64,000 nucleotides of DNA from [Actinomadura] parvosata subsp. kistnae (GCF_900323885.1 NZ_OOHJ01000032.1:105403-169402), one strand, 5' to 3'. Positions 8,667 to 17,374 are shown, counted from the first letter of the stretch. Made by a program: numbers and translations. Notes: generated from the letters alone by a model not told the origin.

Positions 8667-8867
8667 ATGCGCCTGAAGTCCCTCACGGCAGCGATCGCGC
8701 TGGGCACCGGTCTGGCCCTCACGGGTCTGGCCGCCGCCGAGGCCACCACCCCGCCCGAGCCGGCCTCCTCACCGGGGCACCTGAGCCCGAGCCACCCTGG
8801 CGACAACTTGCCGACCGCCGGGCCGCCCGGCAAGGCCATCCCCAAGATGCCCAACTACACCGGCTGA
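8667..8867 (+). CDS. 66-residue secreted Pro-rich peptide, unknown function
   Basis: Starts at the ATG at 8667 after an AAAGGA site and 22 bp after the transpeptidase stop. A signal peptide (MRLKSLTAAIALGTGLALTG, cleavage near LAAAEA) is followed by about 40 residues rich in Pro, Gly and Ser (PPEPASSPGHLSPSHPGDNL ... KAIPKMPNYTG) and no Cys. No family is recognised. The position suggests a wall-associated peptide acting with its neighbours. Confidence 0.65.
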   Translation: MRLKSLTAAIALGTGLALTGLAAAEATTPPEPASSPGHLSPSHPGDNLPTAGPPGKAIPKMPNYTG

Positions 8868-8926
8868 CCCCTGGACCGCGCCGGGGCACGCCCGGCCTCG
8901 ACAGATGATCATGAAAAGGAGAAGCC

Positions 8927-10252
8927 GTGACTGATGACCGAAGATGGAACCGGCGTTCGCTGTTGCGCAGCGCGGCCATGGTGGCCGGTGCCGCCGCGAC
9001 CGCACCATGGCCGGGCAGGGCGGCCGCAGCGCAAGCCGACGGCACCGACGCGGACGCGTTGTTCAGGGCGGGCAAGTTCGAGCAGGCGGCCCGCGCATAT
9101 GAGGAGATCCTCAAGAAGGACCCCGCGAACATGCGCGCCGCCCGCCAGCGCGGCTCTATCGGGCTGTTGGCCAACAAGTTCCCCGACGCCGAGAAGTACC
9201 TCACCATGGCCCTCGAACTGGCGCCCGACGACCAGGAGACCAACCAGCTGTTAGGCGACTGCTACATCCGGCAGGACAAGTTCGCCCTGTCCGTGCCACG
9301 CTGGCGAGCGGGCGGCGAAGAAGGCTACGCCACATGGTTCTCGGCATTCCGCGGCGAGCCGTACCAGATCCACGGGGACATAGGCCGGGTGACATTCGCG
9401 CAGATGGACCCGGAGCCGCTGGTGGAGGCCTCGATCAACGGCGGAGCGCCGAAGCGCTTCGTGTTCTACACCGGCGCCTCGAATCTGCAGGTGCGCGCGT
9501 CAGTGGCCAAGGAAGCCGGGCTGACCCCGGTGTACAAGCAAAAGACCGACTTCGAAGGCGTCGACATCTGGGTGTACTACGGGATCCTGGACTCCTTCAA
9601 GCTCGGCGGTCTCGAACTGCGCAACGTCCCCGTGGGCTGGTCGTCGACGGAGTCGGGCGCGGATGTCGGCACTGACAGCGACGGCCTGATCGGCACGTGG
9701 GTCTTCTACCACTTGCTGACCACCTTCGACTACGCGGGCCGGCAGCTGATCCTGCGCCGCCCGACCCCCGCGGCGGTCAGGAAGGTGCACGCCGACGCCG
9801 CGCGGGCGGGCACGAAGCCCCTGCCGATCTGGCTGTCCCGTGACCACGACCTCGGCAGCATCGGCAGCATCGCCGGCACCGCCGGCTCAGGCCCAAGGAT
9901 GATGGGCGTGAACTTCGGCGGAGGCGGCGGCGAGGGCGCCGTGGGCACGTCGCTGGAGGTGGCCGAACGGTTGGGCATCCGCACCGACACCGACCGCCCG
10001 ATCGAGACGTTCGGCCACAGCCACGAAGCCGTCGTCTACCCCTGCTACCCCAAGGAGATCCGCATCGGCGACGCCGTCGCCAACGACATCTACTGCACAG
10101 CGGACAAGAACCGGCAGATCAACGTGCCCTGGCCGTACGGGAACGGGATCGACGCGACCGGCTACTTCGGCCACTGCTTCTGGAAGCCCTACACCATCAC
10201 CGTCGACTTCACCACCATGAAGCTCTACATCGCCCGCGGCAAGGCCACCTGA
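8927..10252 (+). CDS. Tat-exported TPR protein with two aspartic-protease-like lobes lacking catalytic Asp
   Basis: 441 residues from a GTG with AAAGGAG upstream. The N-terminus is a twin-arginine signal (NRRSLLRSAAMVAGAAA). TPR-like helices follow (about 42-125). A retropepsin-like lobe (about 160-280) has the expected flanks (RFVF.TGAS, then LDSFKLGGLELRNVPVG, then DGLIGTWVF), but the catalytic position is Tyr181 (FYTGAS, usually DTGAS). A second lobe from about 300 has VNFGGGG around Asn329, where VDTGGAG would be expected. Both active-site Asp are therefore replaced, and a binding or scaffold role is more likely than proteolysis (inference). It is the third gene behind the L,D-transpeptidase. 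Confidence 0.75.
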   Translation: MTDDRRWNRRSLLRSAAMVAGAAATAPWPGRAAAAQADGTDADALFRAGKFEQAARAYEEILKKDPANMRAARQRGSIGLLANKFPDAEKYLTMALELAPDDQETNQLLGDCYIRQDKFALSVPRWRAGGEEGYATWFSAFRGEPYQIHGDIGRVTFAQMDPEPLVEASINGGAPKRFVFYTGASNLQVRASVAKEAGLTPVYKQKTDFEGVDIWVYYGILDSFKLGGLELRNVPVGWSSTESGADVGTDSDGLIGTWVFYHLLTTFDYAGRQLILRRPTPAAVRKVHADAARAGTKPLPIWLSRDHDLGSIGSIAGTAGSGPRMMGVNFGGGGGEGAVGTSLEVAERLGIRTDTDRPIETFGHSHEAVVYPCYPKEIRIGDAVANDIYCTADKNRQINVPWPYGNGIDATGYFGHCFWKPYTITVDFTTMKLYIARGKAT

Positions 10253-10354
10253 CCCCAGTCGGCACGGGCGTCCGAGACACACCTGGAGCTGATGGAAAGG
10301 GCCACCCCTGTAAAGCGCATCCGACAAGCGTGACGGGTTTCGAAATCGAGCGAC

Positions 10355-10367
10355 AATGATTATCATT
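10355..10367 (+). promoter_or_regulatory. Fur-family-like palindromic operator
   Basis: AATGATTATCATT is a perfect 13-bp palindrome, AT-rich in a very GC-rich context, 38 bp upstream of the first ABC exporter start. It matches the core of Fur/Zur-type boxes (AATGATnnTCATT). Metal-dependent repression of the exporter-methyltransferase operon is the natural reading, but which Fur-family protein (iron or zinc) binds is not determined. Confidence 0.6.
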
Positions 10368-10405
10368 TGCTCAACTTGCCGTACGTTTACCGTCAGAGGT
10401 GACGC

Positions 10406-12145
10406 ATGTCCACATCGGTGCTGGCTCCCGCACGCGCCACCCTCATCGGTTGCGGTGTCCTGACCGGGATCAGCGCACTCGCGGGAATGGCGCCGCTGAT
10501 CGCGGTCGTCGAGATCAGCCGGCGCCTGCTGCAGGGGAACACGGACGTGTGGCCGGTCATCGTGGTCGCGCTCATCGCGCTCGCCGTCAAGCAACTCGGC
10601 ACGTTCGGCGCGGGAGTGCTGACCCATCTGGCCGACATCCGCGTGTCGTTCCGGATCCGGCGGGAGCTGCTGCGCAAGCTGCGCAGGCTCCCCCTCGGCT
10701 GGTTCACCGACCGCAACTCGGGGATCGTGAAGAAGACGGTCGAGGACGACGTCGCCGCGCTGCACCACCTCATCGCCCACTCCGTGGTGGAGGTGACGGC
10801 CGCCGCGGTCCCGGTGGTGGTGGCGGTCGGCTACCTGTTCCTCGTGGACTGGCGGATGGCGCTGATCAGCCTGGTCCCGCTGGTCAGCGGGCTGATCGTG
10901 TACCAGCGGGCGATGGCGGGCGCGGGGACGAAGTACCCGGAGTTCGTGGCGTGGCTGACGCGGCTGAGCGGGGCGGCGGTCGAGTTCGTGAACGGCATCG
11001 GGGTGGTCAAGGCGTTCGGCACGCCGGGGGTGGCCAGCCGCAGATTCCAGGAAATATCCCGAAATTTCGCCCGCTTCTTCCTGGACTGGGCGAAGGCGAC
11101 GACCGTGGCCTCCGTCATCGCGGAGATCCTGCTGTCTCCGCCGAGCGTGCTCGTCGTCACGGTGGCCGCGGGCGGCTTGTTCACCGCCGCCGGCTGGTTG
11201 CCGCTGACGAGTCTCATCGCGTTCCTGGTGTTCGGGACGGTCACCACCGCGGGCCTGATGACGTTCATGATGTCGATCCACCCGCTGGTCACGGCGCTCA
11301 GCGTGGCGCGCGGCATCGGCGAGGTGCTCTCCACGCCGGAGCTGCCCGTCCCGGCGAGCCCGATCGTGCCCGACCCCGCCGCTTCCGGCCCGGTGGTACG
11401 GATGCGCGGGGTGCGTTTCGCCTACGGTGACACGGTCGCGCTCGACGGCGTGGACCTGGAGCTCGAACGGGGCACGGTGACCGCGCTGGTCGGCCCGTCC
11501 GGGTCCGGCAAGTCCACCCTGGCCAGGCTGCTGCCCCGTTTCGACGACCCGCAGCAGGGCTCGGTCGAGCTGCACGGCGTCGACCTGCGCGACCTCGACC
11601 CCGCCGAGCTGTACCGGCATGTCGCGTTCGTCTTCCAGGACTCCGCGCTGCTGCGCATGAGCGTCCGCGACAACATCCGCCTGGCCCGCCCGGACGCCGA
11701 TGACGAAGCCGTGCGCGCGGCGGCGGCCAAAGCGCAGATCCTCGACCGCCTGGACACGCTGCCGCGCGGGCTGGACTCGGTGGCGGGCGAGGACGCCGAG
11801 CTGTCCGGCGGCGAGCGGCAGCGGGTCTGCATCGCCCGCGCCATCCTCGCCGACCGGCCGATCCTCGTCCTGGACGAGGCGACCGCCGGCGCGGACCCCG
11901 AGAACGAGGCCCGCATCCAGGACGCGCTCAGCGAGGTCGCGCGCGGGCGCACCGTGCTGGTCATCGCGCACCGGCTGAGCACGATCCGCGGCGCCGACCA
12001 GATCGTGGTCCTCGACGAGGGCCGCGTCGCCGAACGGGGACGGCACGACGAACTCCTCGCCCGCCAGGGCCTGTACGCCCGGCTGTGGGAGCACGACCAG
12101 CGCGCCCGCGAGGGCGCCGCCGAGCGTCTGGAGGCCGGCCGATGA
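10406..12145 (+). CDS. ABC exporter half-transporter (permease fused to ATPase)
   Basis: 579 residues, ATG at 10406 with AGAGGT upstream. About six membrane helices in the first 300 residues form an exporter-type permease. The ATPase domain has Walker A GPSGSGKST, signature LSGGERQR, Walker B ILVLDEAT and switch IAHRLST. The D-loop is AGAD rather than the usual ALD. It overlaps the next ABC gene by four bases (ATGA), so the two probably form a heterodimer. Paired exporters of this kind often move siderophores or peptides; the palindrome upstream supports a metal-chelator role (inference). Confidence 0.92.
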   Translation: MSTSVLAPARATLIGCGVLTGISALAGMAPLIAVVEISRRLLQGNTDVWPVIVVALIALAVKQLGTFGAGVLTHLADIRVSFRIRRELLRKLRRLPLGWFTDRNSGIVKKTVEDDVAALHHLIAHSVVEVTAAAVPVVVAVGYLFLVDWRMALISLVPLVSGLIVYQRAMAGAGTKYPEFVAWLTRLSGAAVEFVNGIGVVKAFGTPGVASRRFQEISRNFARFFLDWAKATTVASVIAEILLSPPSVLVVTVAAGGLFTAAGWLPLTSLIAFLVFGTVTTAGLMTFMMSIHPLVTALSVARGIGEVLSTPELPVPASPIVPDPAASGPVVRMRGVRFAYGDTVALDGVDLELERGTVTALVGPSGSGKSTLARLLPRFDDPQQGSVELHGVDLRDLDPAELYRHVAFVFQDSALLRMSVRDNIRLARPDADDEAVRAAAAKAQILDRLDTLPRGLDSVAGEDAELSGGERQRVCIARAILADRPILVLDEATAGADPENEARIQDALSEVARGRTVLVIAHRLSTIRGADQIVVLDEGRVAERGRHDELLARQGLYARLWEHDQRAREGAAERLEAGR

Positions 12146-13995
12146 TCACCATGATCCGCTACCTGGACGAGCTGCTCGACGAGCGCGGGCGCCGTCACCT
12201 GCGCGTCATGCTCGCCGCCCAGGCCGGGCAGGGCATCCTGCAAGGGCTGGGCTTCCTGCTCGTGGCCCCGCTCGTGACCACCCTCACCACCACGCCACCC
12301 GACTGGAGCCGGTTCTGGCTCTGGGCGGGCGCGATCGCCGCCGCGGTCGCCGCCCACCACGCGCTGCTCGCGTGGAGCACCTCCCTCGGGTACGTCGTCG
12401 GCACCGACGTGCTGACGAGCTTGCACGAACGCCTCGGCAACCACCTGGCCACGCTGCCGATCGGCTGGTTCCGCGGCGACCGCACCGGCCCGATCGGGCG
12501 CATGCTCGGCAAGGGCACCATGGACGTCGCCAACATCCCCGCCCACCTGCTGCGCCACGTCGTCGTCGGCCTCACCGCCCCCGCCACCATGATCGTCGGC
12601 AGCTTCCTGCTCGACTGGCGGATCGGCGCGGCCTTCACCGCCGGAGCGCTGCTGTGCGCGCCGGCCCTGCGCCTGCTCATGGCCATCGTGCGGCGCAACG
12701 ACGACGATTACGACCACGACATCGGCGTCAGCGCCTCCCGCATCGTCGAGTACGCCCGCCAGCAGCCCACCCTGCGCGCCTACGGCGTGCTCGACCGGCC
12801 CGAACTCGGCACCCTGGAGGAGTCCCTGATCCGCCAGCAGGGCTCCCAGTCACGGCTCACCATCCGGGGAGCCTGGGGGATGATCGCCTTCTTCGGCACC
12901 CTGCAACTGGTGGTCACGGCCGTCATCGCCCTCACCGTCGACTTGACCTTGAACGGCTCCGTCTCTCTCCCGGTGATGATCGGGGTGCTCGTCGTCACGC
13001 TGCGCATGCTCGACCCCCTCTCCCAGCTCGGCGAGCTGGCCGGCACCGTGCAGATCAACGCCGACGCCATCGGCCGCGTACGCGCCCTGCTGGCCGTGCC
13101 GCCGCTGCCCGAACCGGCGGAGCCCGCCGAACCCGACGGCACCGCCATCGAGCTGAGCGGCGTGCGCTTCCGCTACGACGACGCCGGCAGCGGGGGCTCC
13201 ACCGTCCTCGACGGCATCGACGTGGACATTCCCGCCGGAAGCTTCACCGCCGTCGTGGGCCCGTCGGGGGCGGGCAAGAGCACCCTGCTCAAACTGCTCG
13301 GCCGCTTCTTCGACGTCACCGAGGGGTCGATCCGCATCGGCGGCCGGGACGTGCGCGAGCTGGGCAGCGCCGGCGTCTCCCGGCTGACCGCGCAGGTCTT
13401 CCAGGACGTCTACCTGTTCGAGGGCACCATCGCCGACAACCTGCGCATGGCCGCCCCGGACGCCACCGACGCCGACCTGGACCGGGTGGCCCGCATCGCC
13501 CGCCTCGACGAGGTCGTCGAACGCCTGCCCGACGGCTGGGACACCCGCGTGGGCGAGGCCGGCTCCACCCTGTCCGGCGGCGAGAAGCAGCGCGTCTCGA
13601 TCGCGCGCGCCCTGCTCAAGGACGCCCCCATCGTGCTGCTGGACGAGGCCACCGCCGCCCTCGACCCGGCCAACGAGGCCGCCGTCGCCGACGCCATCGC
13701 CGAACTGGCCCGCGACCGTACCGTCATCGTCGTCGCCCACCGCCTGTCCACCGTCGTGGCCGCCGACCACATCCTCGTGCTCGACCACGGCCGGATCGCC
13801 GAACGCGGCGACCACGACAGCCTGCTCGCGGCCGGCGGCACGTACGCCCGCTTCTGGCATGAGCGCCTGCGCGCCCGCGGCTGGCAGCTCACCCCCGCTC
13901 TGCGGGCCGCCCGCGATCGCGGTCCCGGCGGCCATGATGCCGGGGTTCCTGCCGGTGATGGCCTCCAGCCTGCGCGTCGCGAAAGACCCCTTTGA
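12142..13995 (+). CDS. ABC exporter half-transporter, partner of the upstream gene
   Basis: 617 residues starting at the ATG at 12142 that overlaps the previous stop. The exporter permease domain comes first (about 1-320); the ATPase has GPSGAGKST, LSGGEKQR, IVLLDEATAALD and VAHRLST. All ATPase motifs are canonical, in contrast to the partner's altered D-loop, so one composite site may be degenerate. The last 35 residues (ALRAARDRGPGGHDAGVPAG and on) look like a non-conserved tail. It probably assembles with the product at 10406-12145 in the inner membrane. Confidence 0.92.
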   Translation: MITMIRYLDELLDERGRRHLRVMLAAQAGQGILQGLGFLLVAPLVTTLTTTPPDWSRFWLWAGAIAAAVAAHHALLAWSTSLGYVVGTDVLTSLHERLGNHLATLPIGWFRGDRTGPIGRMLGKGTMDVANIPAHLLRHVVVGLTAPATMIVGSFLLDWRIGAAFTAGALLCAPALRLLMAIVRRNDDDYDHDIGVSASRIVEYARQQPTLRAYGVLDRPELGTLEESLIRQQGSQSRLTIRGAWGMIAFFGTLQLVVTAVIALTVDLTLNGSVSLPVMIGVLVVTLRMLDPLSQLGELAGTVQINADAIGRVRALLAVPPLPEPAEPAEPDGTAIELSGVRFRYDDAGSGGSTVLDGIDVDIPAGSFTAVVGPSGAGKSTLLKLLGRFFDVTEGSIRIGGRDVRELGSAGVSRLTAQVFQDVYLFEGTIADNLRMAAPDATDADLDRVARIARLDEVVERLPDGWDTRVGEAGSTLSGGEKQRVSIARALLKDAPIVLLDEATAALDPANEAAVADAIAELARDRTVIVVAHRLSTVVAADHILVLDHGRIAERGDHDSLLAAGGTYARFWHERLRARGWQLTPALRAARDRGPGGHDAGVPAGDGLQPARRERPL

Positions 13996-14041
13996 GCATC
14001 CTGCTGCCCCACATTTCAACTCATTCCTACGGAGATTCCCC

Positions 14042-14845
14042 ATGACATCCGCCGGCATCGGCGCCGTCTTCGACAGGGCCGCCACCGACTACGCCGAGGT
14101 CTCACCGCTGCTGTGGAACCCGATCGGCGAGGCCACCGTCGCGACCGCCGCGATCGGAGCAGGCGAACGGGTGCTGGACGTGTGCTGCGGGGCGGGCGCC
14201 TCCGCCGTCCCCGCCGCGCGGGCGGCCGGACCGCACGGCCATGTGGACGCCATCGACCTCGCGGCGGGGCTCCTCACCCATGGCCGGCGCCGCGCCGCCG
14301 CCGAAGGGCTGCGGAACGTGCGCTTCGTCCGAGCCGACGCGGTCACCTGGCAGGACGGGCCCTACGACGTGGTGCAGTGCGTCCACGGCGTCTTCTTCCT
14401 GCCGGACATGGACACCTCCGTCTCCCGCTTGGCCGAGCTGCTGCGGCCCGGCGGACGCCTGGTCGTCACCGCCTGGGCCCAGGGCGCCATGGAGAGCTTC
14501 GGCCGGCTGTTCGCCGAAGCCGTCGCGCACGTCCGGCAAGCCCCGGTGGCTCCCCCGGCCAGCAGGCAGGCGGCGTCCACGATCGACACGGAGGAGGGCC
14601 TGCGCTCCTGGCTCACCGCGCGCGGGCTGACGCAGGTCGCCGTGACGCGCTTCCCCCTGCGCCTCCCCCTGGACGCCGCACGCGCCTGGCAGGTGGTGCT
14701 CGGCAGCGGCTTCCGCGGCATGCTCTCCGGCCTGGAGGATGCCACCGTCGATCAGGTACGCGCCGCCTTCGGACGCCTCCTGCGCGAACGGGGAATGACC
14801 GAGCTGGACGCCACGTCCCTCATCGGAGCCGGGACGCGCCCGTGA
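14042..14845 (+). CDS. SAM-dependent class I methyltransferase
   Basis: 267 residues, ATG at 14042 after CGGAGA. It begins MTSAGIGAVFDRAATDYAEV and carries the SAM-binding motif I VLDVCCGAGASAVPAA, the acidic end of strand 2 in HVDAIDLAAG and motif LLRPGGRLVVTAWA. It resembles UbiE/SAM-methyltransferases acting on small molecules. It follows the ABC pair by 46 bp and is probably in the same operon, tailoring the exported metabolite or a related compound (inference). Confidence 0.88.
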   Translation: MTSAGIGAVFDRAATDYAEVSPLLWNPIGEATVATAAIGAGERVLDVCCGAGASAVPAARAAGPHGHVDAIDLAAGLLTHGRRRAAAEGLRNVRFVRADAVTWQDGPYDVVQCVHGVFFLPDMDTSVSRLAELLRPGGRLVVTAWAQGAMESFGRLFAEAVAHVRQAPVAPPASRQAASTIDTEEGLRSWLTARGLTQVAVTRFPLRLPLDAARAWQVVLGSGFRGMLSGLEDATVDQVRAAFGRLLRERGMTELDATSLIGAGTRP

Positions 14846-14920
14846 TCGACGGCACCACCCGAGTGACGTAGCGGCGCACCTCGGCCTGCCCACGGGGGGC
14901 GGGGCGAGCACTCGGCACGC

Positions 14921-15000
14921 CTGGTGGTCGGCCGGATCCGGCTGCCCAGGGTCCTGGTGGCGGCGCTGGTCGGAGCCGCCCTGGCCGTGACCGGCGCGCC
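14921..15000 (+). pseudogene. FecCD-type siderophore permease scrap
   Basis: The plus strand reads LVVGRIRLPRVLVAALVGAA, then LAVTGA, and breaks off. This matches the hallmark of FecCD/BtuC permeases (R.PR.L.ALLVGAALA.AGA..QG...NPLADP). Nothing before or after continues the protein. Together with the exporter pair and the Fur-like box it suggests an iron-uptake gene was lost here. The rest of 14846-15100 shows nothing recognisable. Confidence 0.55.
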
Positions 15001-15100
15001 CGATGAGCAGTCGCTGCCCGGCCACGCTGGGACCGCTCCGCCGGTCACCGATGGGGCCGTCGTTAGTGTTGGATGCTCACCGAGCGCTGGGGAGTTGCAG

Positions 15101-16006
15101 ATGCGGGCTGTGCGGATCGACCGCCACGGAGGTCCTGAGGTGCTGGCGCCGGCCGACGTGCCGGAACCCCGCCCGGACGATGCCGAGGTGCTGGTGCGGG
15201 TCATCGCCTCGGCGATCAACCCGGTTGACGACAAGACGCGGGAAGGTGCCATCGGTGAGGGCACGCCACCGTTGCCGATGACGCTGGGCTGGGAGCTGGC
15301 GGGAATCGTTGTCGACCCTGGCCCGAGCGGGCTGCCCGTCGGCGAGCGGGTGTTCGGCATGTCGCATCAGCTTGCGAGCGGGCGCGGCTCATGGGCGGAC
15401 CTCGTCGCCATGCCGGCTGCTTCCATCGCCGTGGCTCCCTCGTCGGCCAGCCTGGTCGAAGCGGCCACCCTGCCCCTGCCGGGGCTGACCGCGTTGCAGA
15501 CCCTGGACTGGCTGCAAGCAGGCCCGGGCGACAAGCTGCTGGTGGCAGGCGCTGCAGGAGCCGTCGGCGGGCTCGCCGTGCAGCTCGCGCGTGCTCGCGG
15601 CGTGCAGGTGGACGCGCTGGTGTCCAGGCAGGCGCAGATCGAGGTCGTACGAGAACTGGGGGCGGGCCACGCCACCACCGACCGCACCACCCTGCCGGTG
15701 GGCGGCTACGACGCCGTGTTCGACACCTTCGGCGCGTTCGTCACCGACGCCGTGGCCGATGGCGGCAGGTACGCCTCGATCGCCACGCAGGCCGGCCCCG
15801 TACCCGACCTGTCGCATCGCGCGGTGCGCACCACGGTCAACCAGGTACGCGAAGACGGTCGCGGACTCGCCGAACTCGCCGCGGCCGTGGACGGCGGGCG
15901 GCTGAAGATCCGGGTCGGCGCGCAGTACGCCGTGCGGGACGTGAAGGCCGCGCACGAGCGGTTCCAGCGGGGGAACCTGAATGGGAAGATCGCGCTGATC
16001 TTCTGA
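15101..16006 (+). CDS. NADP-dependent quinone oxidoreductase-like enzyme (MDR superfamily)
   Basis: 301 residues, ATG at 15101 with GGGGAG upstream. The start MRAVRIDRHGGPEVL, the GroES-like half (VRVIASAINPVDDKTREGAI) and the nucleotide-binding motif LLVAGAAGAVGGLAVQLARA are typical of zinc-independent medium-chain reductases. It probably reduces a quinone or enone with NADPH in the cytoplasm. The C-terminus ends GNLNGKIALIF as in many relatives. Upstream in-frame codons are the FecCD scrap, so a longer start is rejected. Confidence 0.9.
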   Translation: MRAVRIDRHGGPEVLAPADVPEPRPDDAEVLVRVIASAINPVDDKTREGAIGEGTPPLPMTLGWELAGIVVDPGPSGLPVGERVFGMSHQLASGRGSWADLVAMPAASIAVAPSSASLVEAATLPLPGLTALQTLDWLQAGPGDKLLVAGAAGAVGGLAVQLARARGVQVDALVSRQAQIEVVRELGAGHATTDRTTLPVGGYDAVFDTFGAFVTDAVADGGRYASIATQAGPVPDLSHRAVRTTVNQVREDGRGLAELAAAVDGGRLKIRVGAQYAVRDVKAAHERFQRGNLNGKIALIF

Positions 16007-16032
16007 ACGGACCGTCCGGGAACCGGGCAGCC

Positions 16033-16269
16033 TCAAGGCGGCCTGTCGGCCGATCGTCGCCGCATGCTTCCGAGGCGGGGCACCGAGCCGGCTGGTGACG
16101 AACGTGCCTCGATGTGATAGCCGAGACCTCGCAGCCGTTCCACGTCCCGCCGGAGCGTGGGGCCCTCGGCGCCGAGGCGGTCGGCGAGCTCGCCGCCACG
16201 CCAGGACCGGCGGGCCTGCGGCAGCTCCAGCAGGCGCGGCGCCCGCTCGGTCGCGGTCTGTTCCGATAT
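16033..16269 (-). pseudogene. WYL/DeoR-like regulator remnant, start codon lost
   Basis: Leftward translation gives ISEQTATERAPRLLELPQAR, RSWRGGELADRLGAEGPTLR, RDVERLRGLGYHIEARSSPA, then stops after about 78 codons. Intact relatives read MSEQTATERLLRLLELLQ.RR.W.G.ELA.RLGV..RTLRRDVERLR.LGYP...G.GG and then have a WYL domain. The first codon is ATA where ATG is expected, and the WYL domain is missing. It is divergent from the NmrA-like gene at 16369, the usual partner arrangement for this regulator class. It also covers most of the gap between that gene and 16006. Confidence 0.7.
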
Positions 16270-16368
16270 GCCCCGCGAGGCTAATCCGGACAGATACTGC
16301 CCTGAATCATCTCTAGGTTGGCGTTCAAGCCGGACGGACCGGCACCACTTCTCTAAAGGTGAACCATC

Positions 16369-17214
16369 TTGACCATCCTCGTCACCGGCGCGACCGGAGC
16401 TGTCGGTCGTCACCTCGTCACGACCTTGCTCGCCCGCGGCGCCGACGTACGTGCGCTGACTCGCAAGCCCGGCGACGCGAACCTGCCGGCCGCGGTCGAG
16501 GTCGTCGCCGGCGACCTGGCCGATCCGACCACCATCGGGCCGCAGGTGTTCGACGACGTCGATCGCACCTTCGTCTTCCCCGCCCAGGGCCTCGACGCGT
16601 TCGTCACCGCGGCCACCGCCCACGGCGTCCACCGCTTCACCGTGCTGTCCTCCCTCGCCGCGGCGAAGGAGTTCCCGCGCGACCACGGCTCGGCGAGTCA
16701 GCTCCACCACAGCGCGGTCGAGGCCGCGGTCACCGGCCGCACCGATGTCTGGACGATCCTGCGGCCCGGCACGTTCGCCAACAACCTGCTCTCCTGGGCC
16801 TGGCAGATCCGCTCCGGCGCACCGATCCGGGCGCCGTACCTCGCATCGGCCCAGGCCCCGATCCACGAGTACGACGTCGCCGAGGCCGCCGCCGAGACCC
16901 TGCTCGCCGACGACCACCTGGGTGAGGCGATCCCGCTCACCGGCCCGAGAGCCCTGACCCGCTCCGAGCAGGTGGCCATCATCGGCGAGGCTCTGGGACG
17001 GGAGATCCCCCTGGTGGAGATCACGCCCGAGGAGTTCCGCGCCGAGACCGCGCAGTTCGTCCCCGAGCCCGTGGTGCGGATGCTGCTCGGCTACTGGCAC
17101 GACACGCTCACCGTCCCCGACGTCCCGCGTCCCGTCACGGCAGTGACCGGGCGGCCGGGCCGTACTCTGGCGCAGTGGGCCGCCGACCACCGAGCGGACT
17201 TCGAGACCGCTTGA
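16369..17214 (+). CDS. NmrA-like NAD(P)-binding oxidoreductase
   Basis: 281 residues from a TTG with AAAGGTG upstream (protein MTILVTGATGAVGRHLVTTL). The Rossmann motif TGATGAVG is at the N-terminus; HGVHRFTVLSSLAA and TILRPGTFANNLLSW follow the NmrA/NAD(P)H-binding family pattern. Members act as redox-sensing regulators or reductases. The adjacent divergent regulator is broken, so the gene may now be unregulated. Confidence 0.9.
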   Translation: MTILVTGATGAVGRHLVTTLLARGADVRALTRKPGDANLPAAVEVVAGDLADPTTIGPQVFDDVDRTFVFPAQGLDAFVTAATAHGVHRFTVLSSLAAAKEFPRDHGSASQLHHSAVEAAVTGRTDVWTILRPGTFANNLLSWAWQIRSGAPIRAPYLASAQAPIHEYDVAEAAAETLLADDHLGEAIPLTGPRALTRSEQVAIIGEALGREIPLVEITPEEFRAETAQFVPEPVVRMLLGYWHDTLTVPDVPRPVTAVTGRPGRTLAQWAADHRADFETA

Positions 17215-17374
17215 CGGGACTCGGCGGACGGGCGGTGCCGAGGTGGGGCGACCCGACCGTGGGCCGGCGCCCTCCGAGCGGGCGCGCGCGTTATGGCGGA
17301 TCGATCCCAGCGCGGCATGCCCGAAGCGATGTCCATTCCTGTAAGGACGACTTCCTGTTCCTGCCGGCGGCGGG
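17215..17374. other. gene-free stretch, nothing recognised
   Basis: Between the NmrA-like gene and the decayed secreted-protein region I see no coding signal with a credible start, no clear hairpin and no repeat. Confidence 0.4.

Noticed and set aside
9887..12094. Minus-strand frame of 735 codons opposite the ABC exporter
   Set aside because: No start context and His/Arg/Asp-rich composition; the plus-strand ABC motifs are unmistakable.
10355..14845. Complete siderophore biosynthesis cluster
   Set aside because: No NRPS, NIS synthetase or acyltransferase genes are in the window; only export and methylation genes are present.
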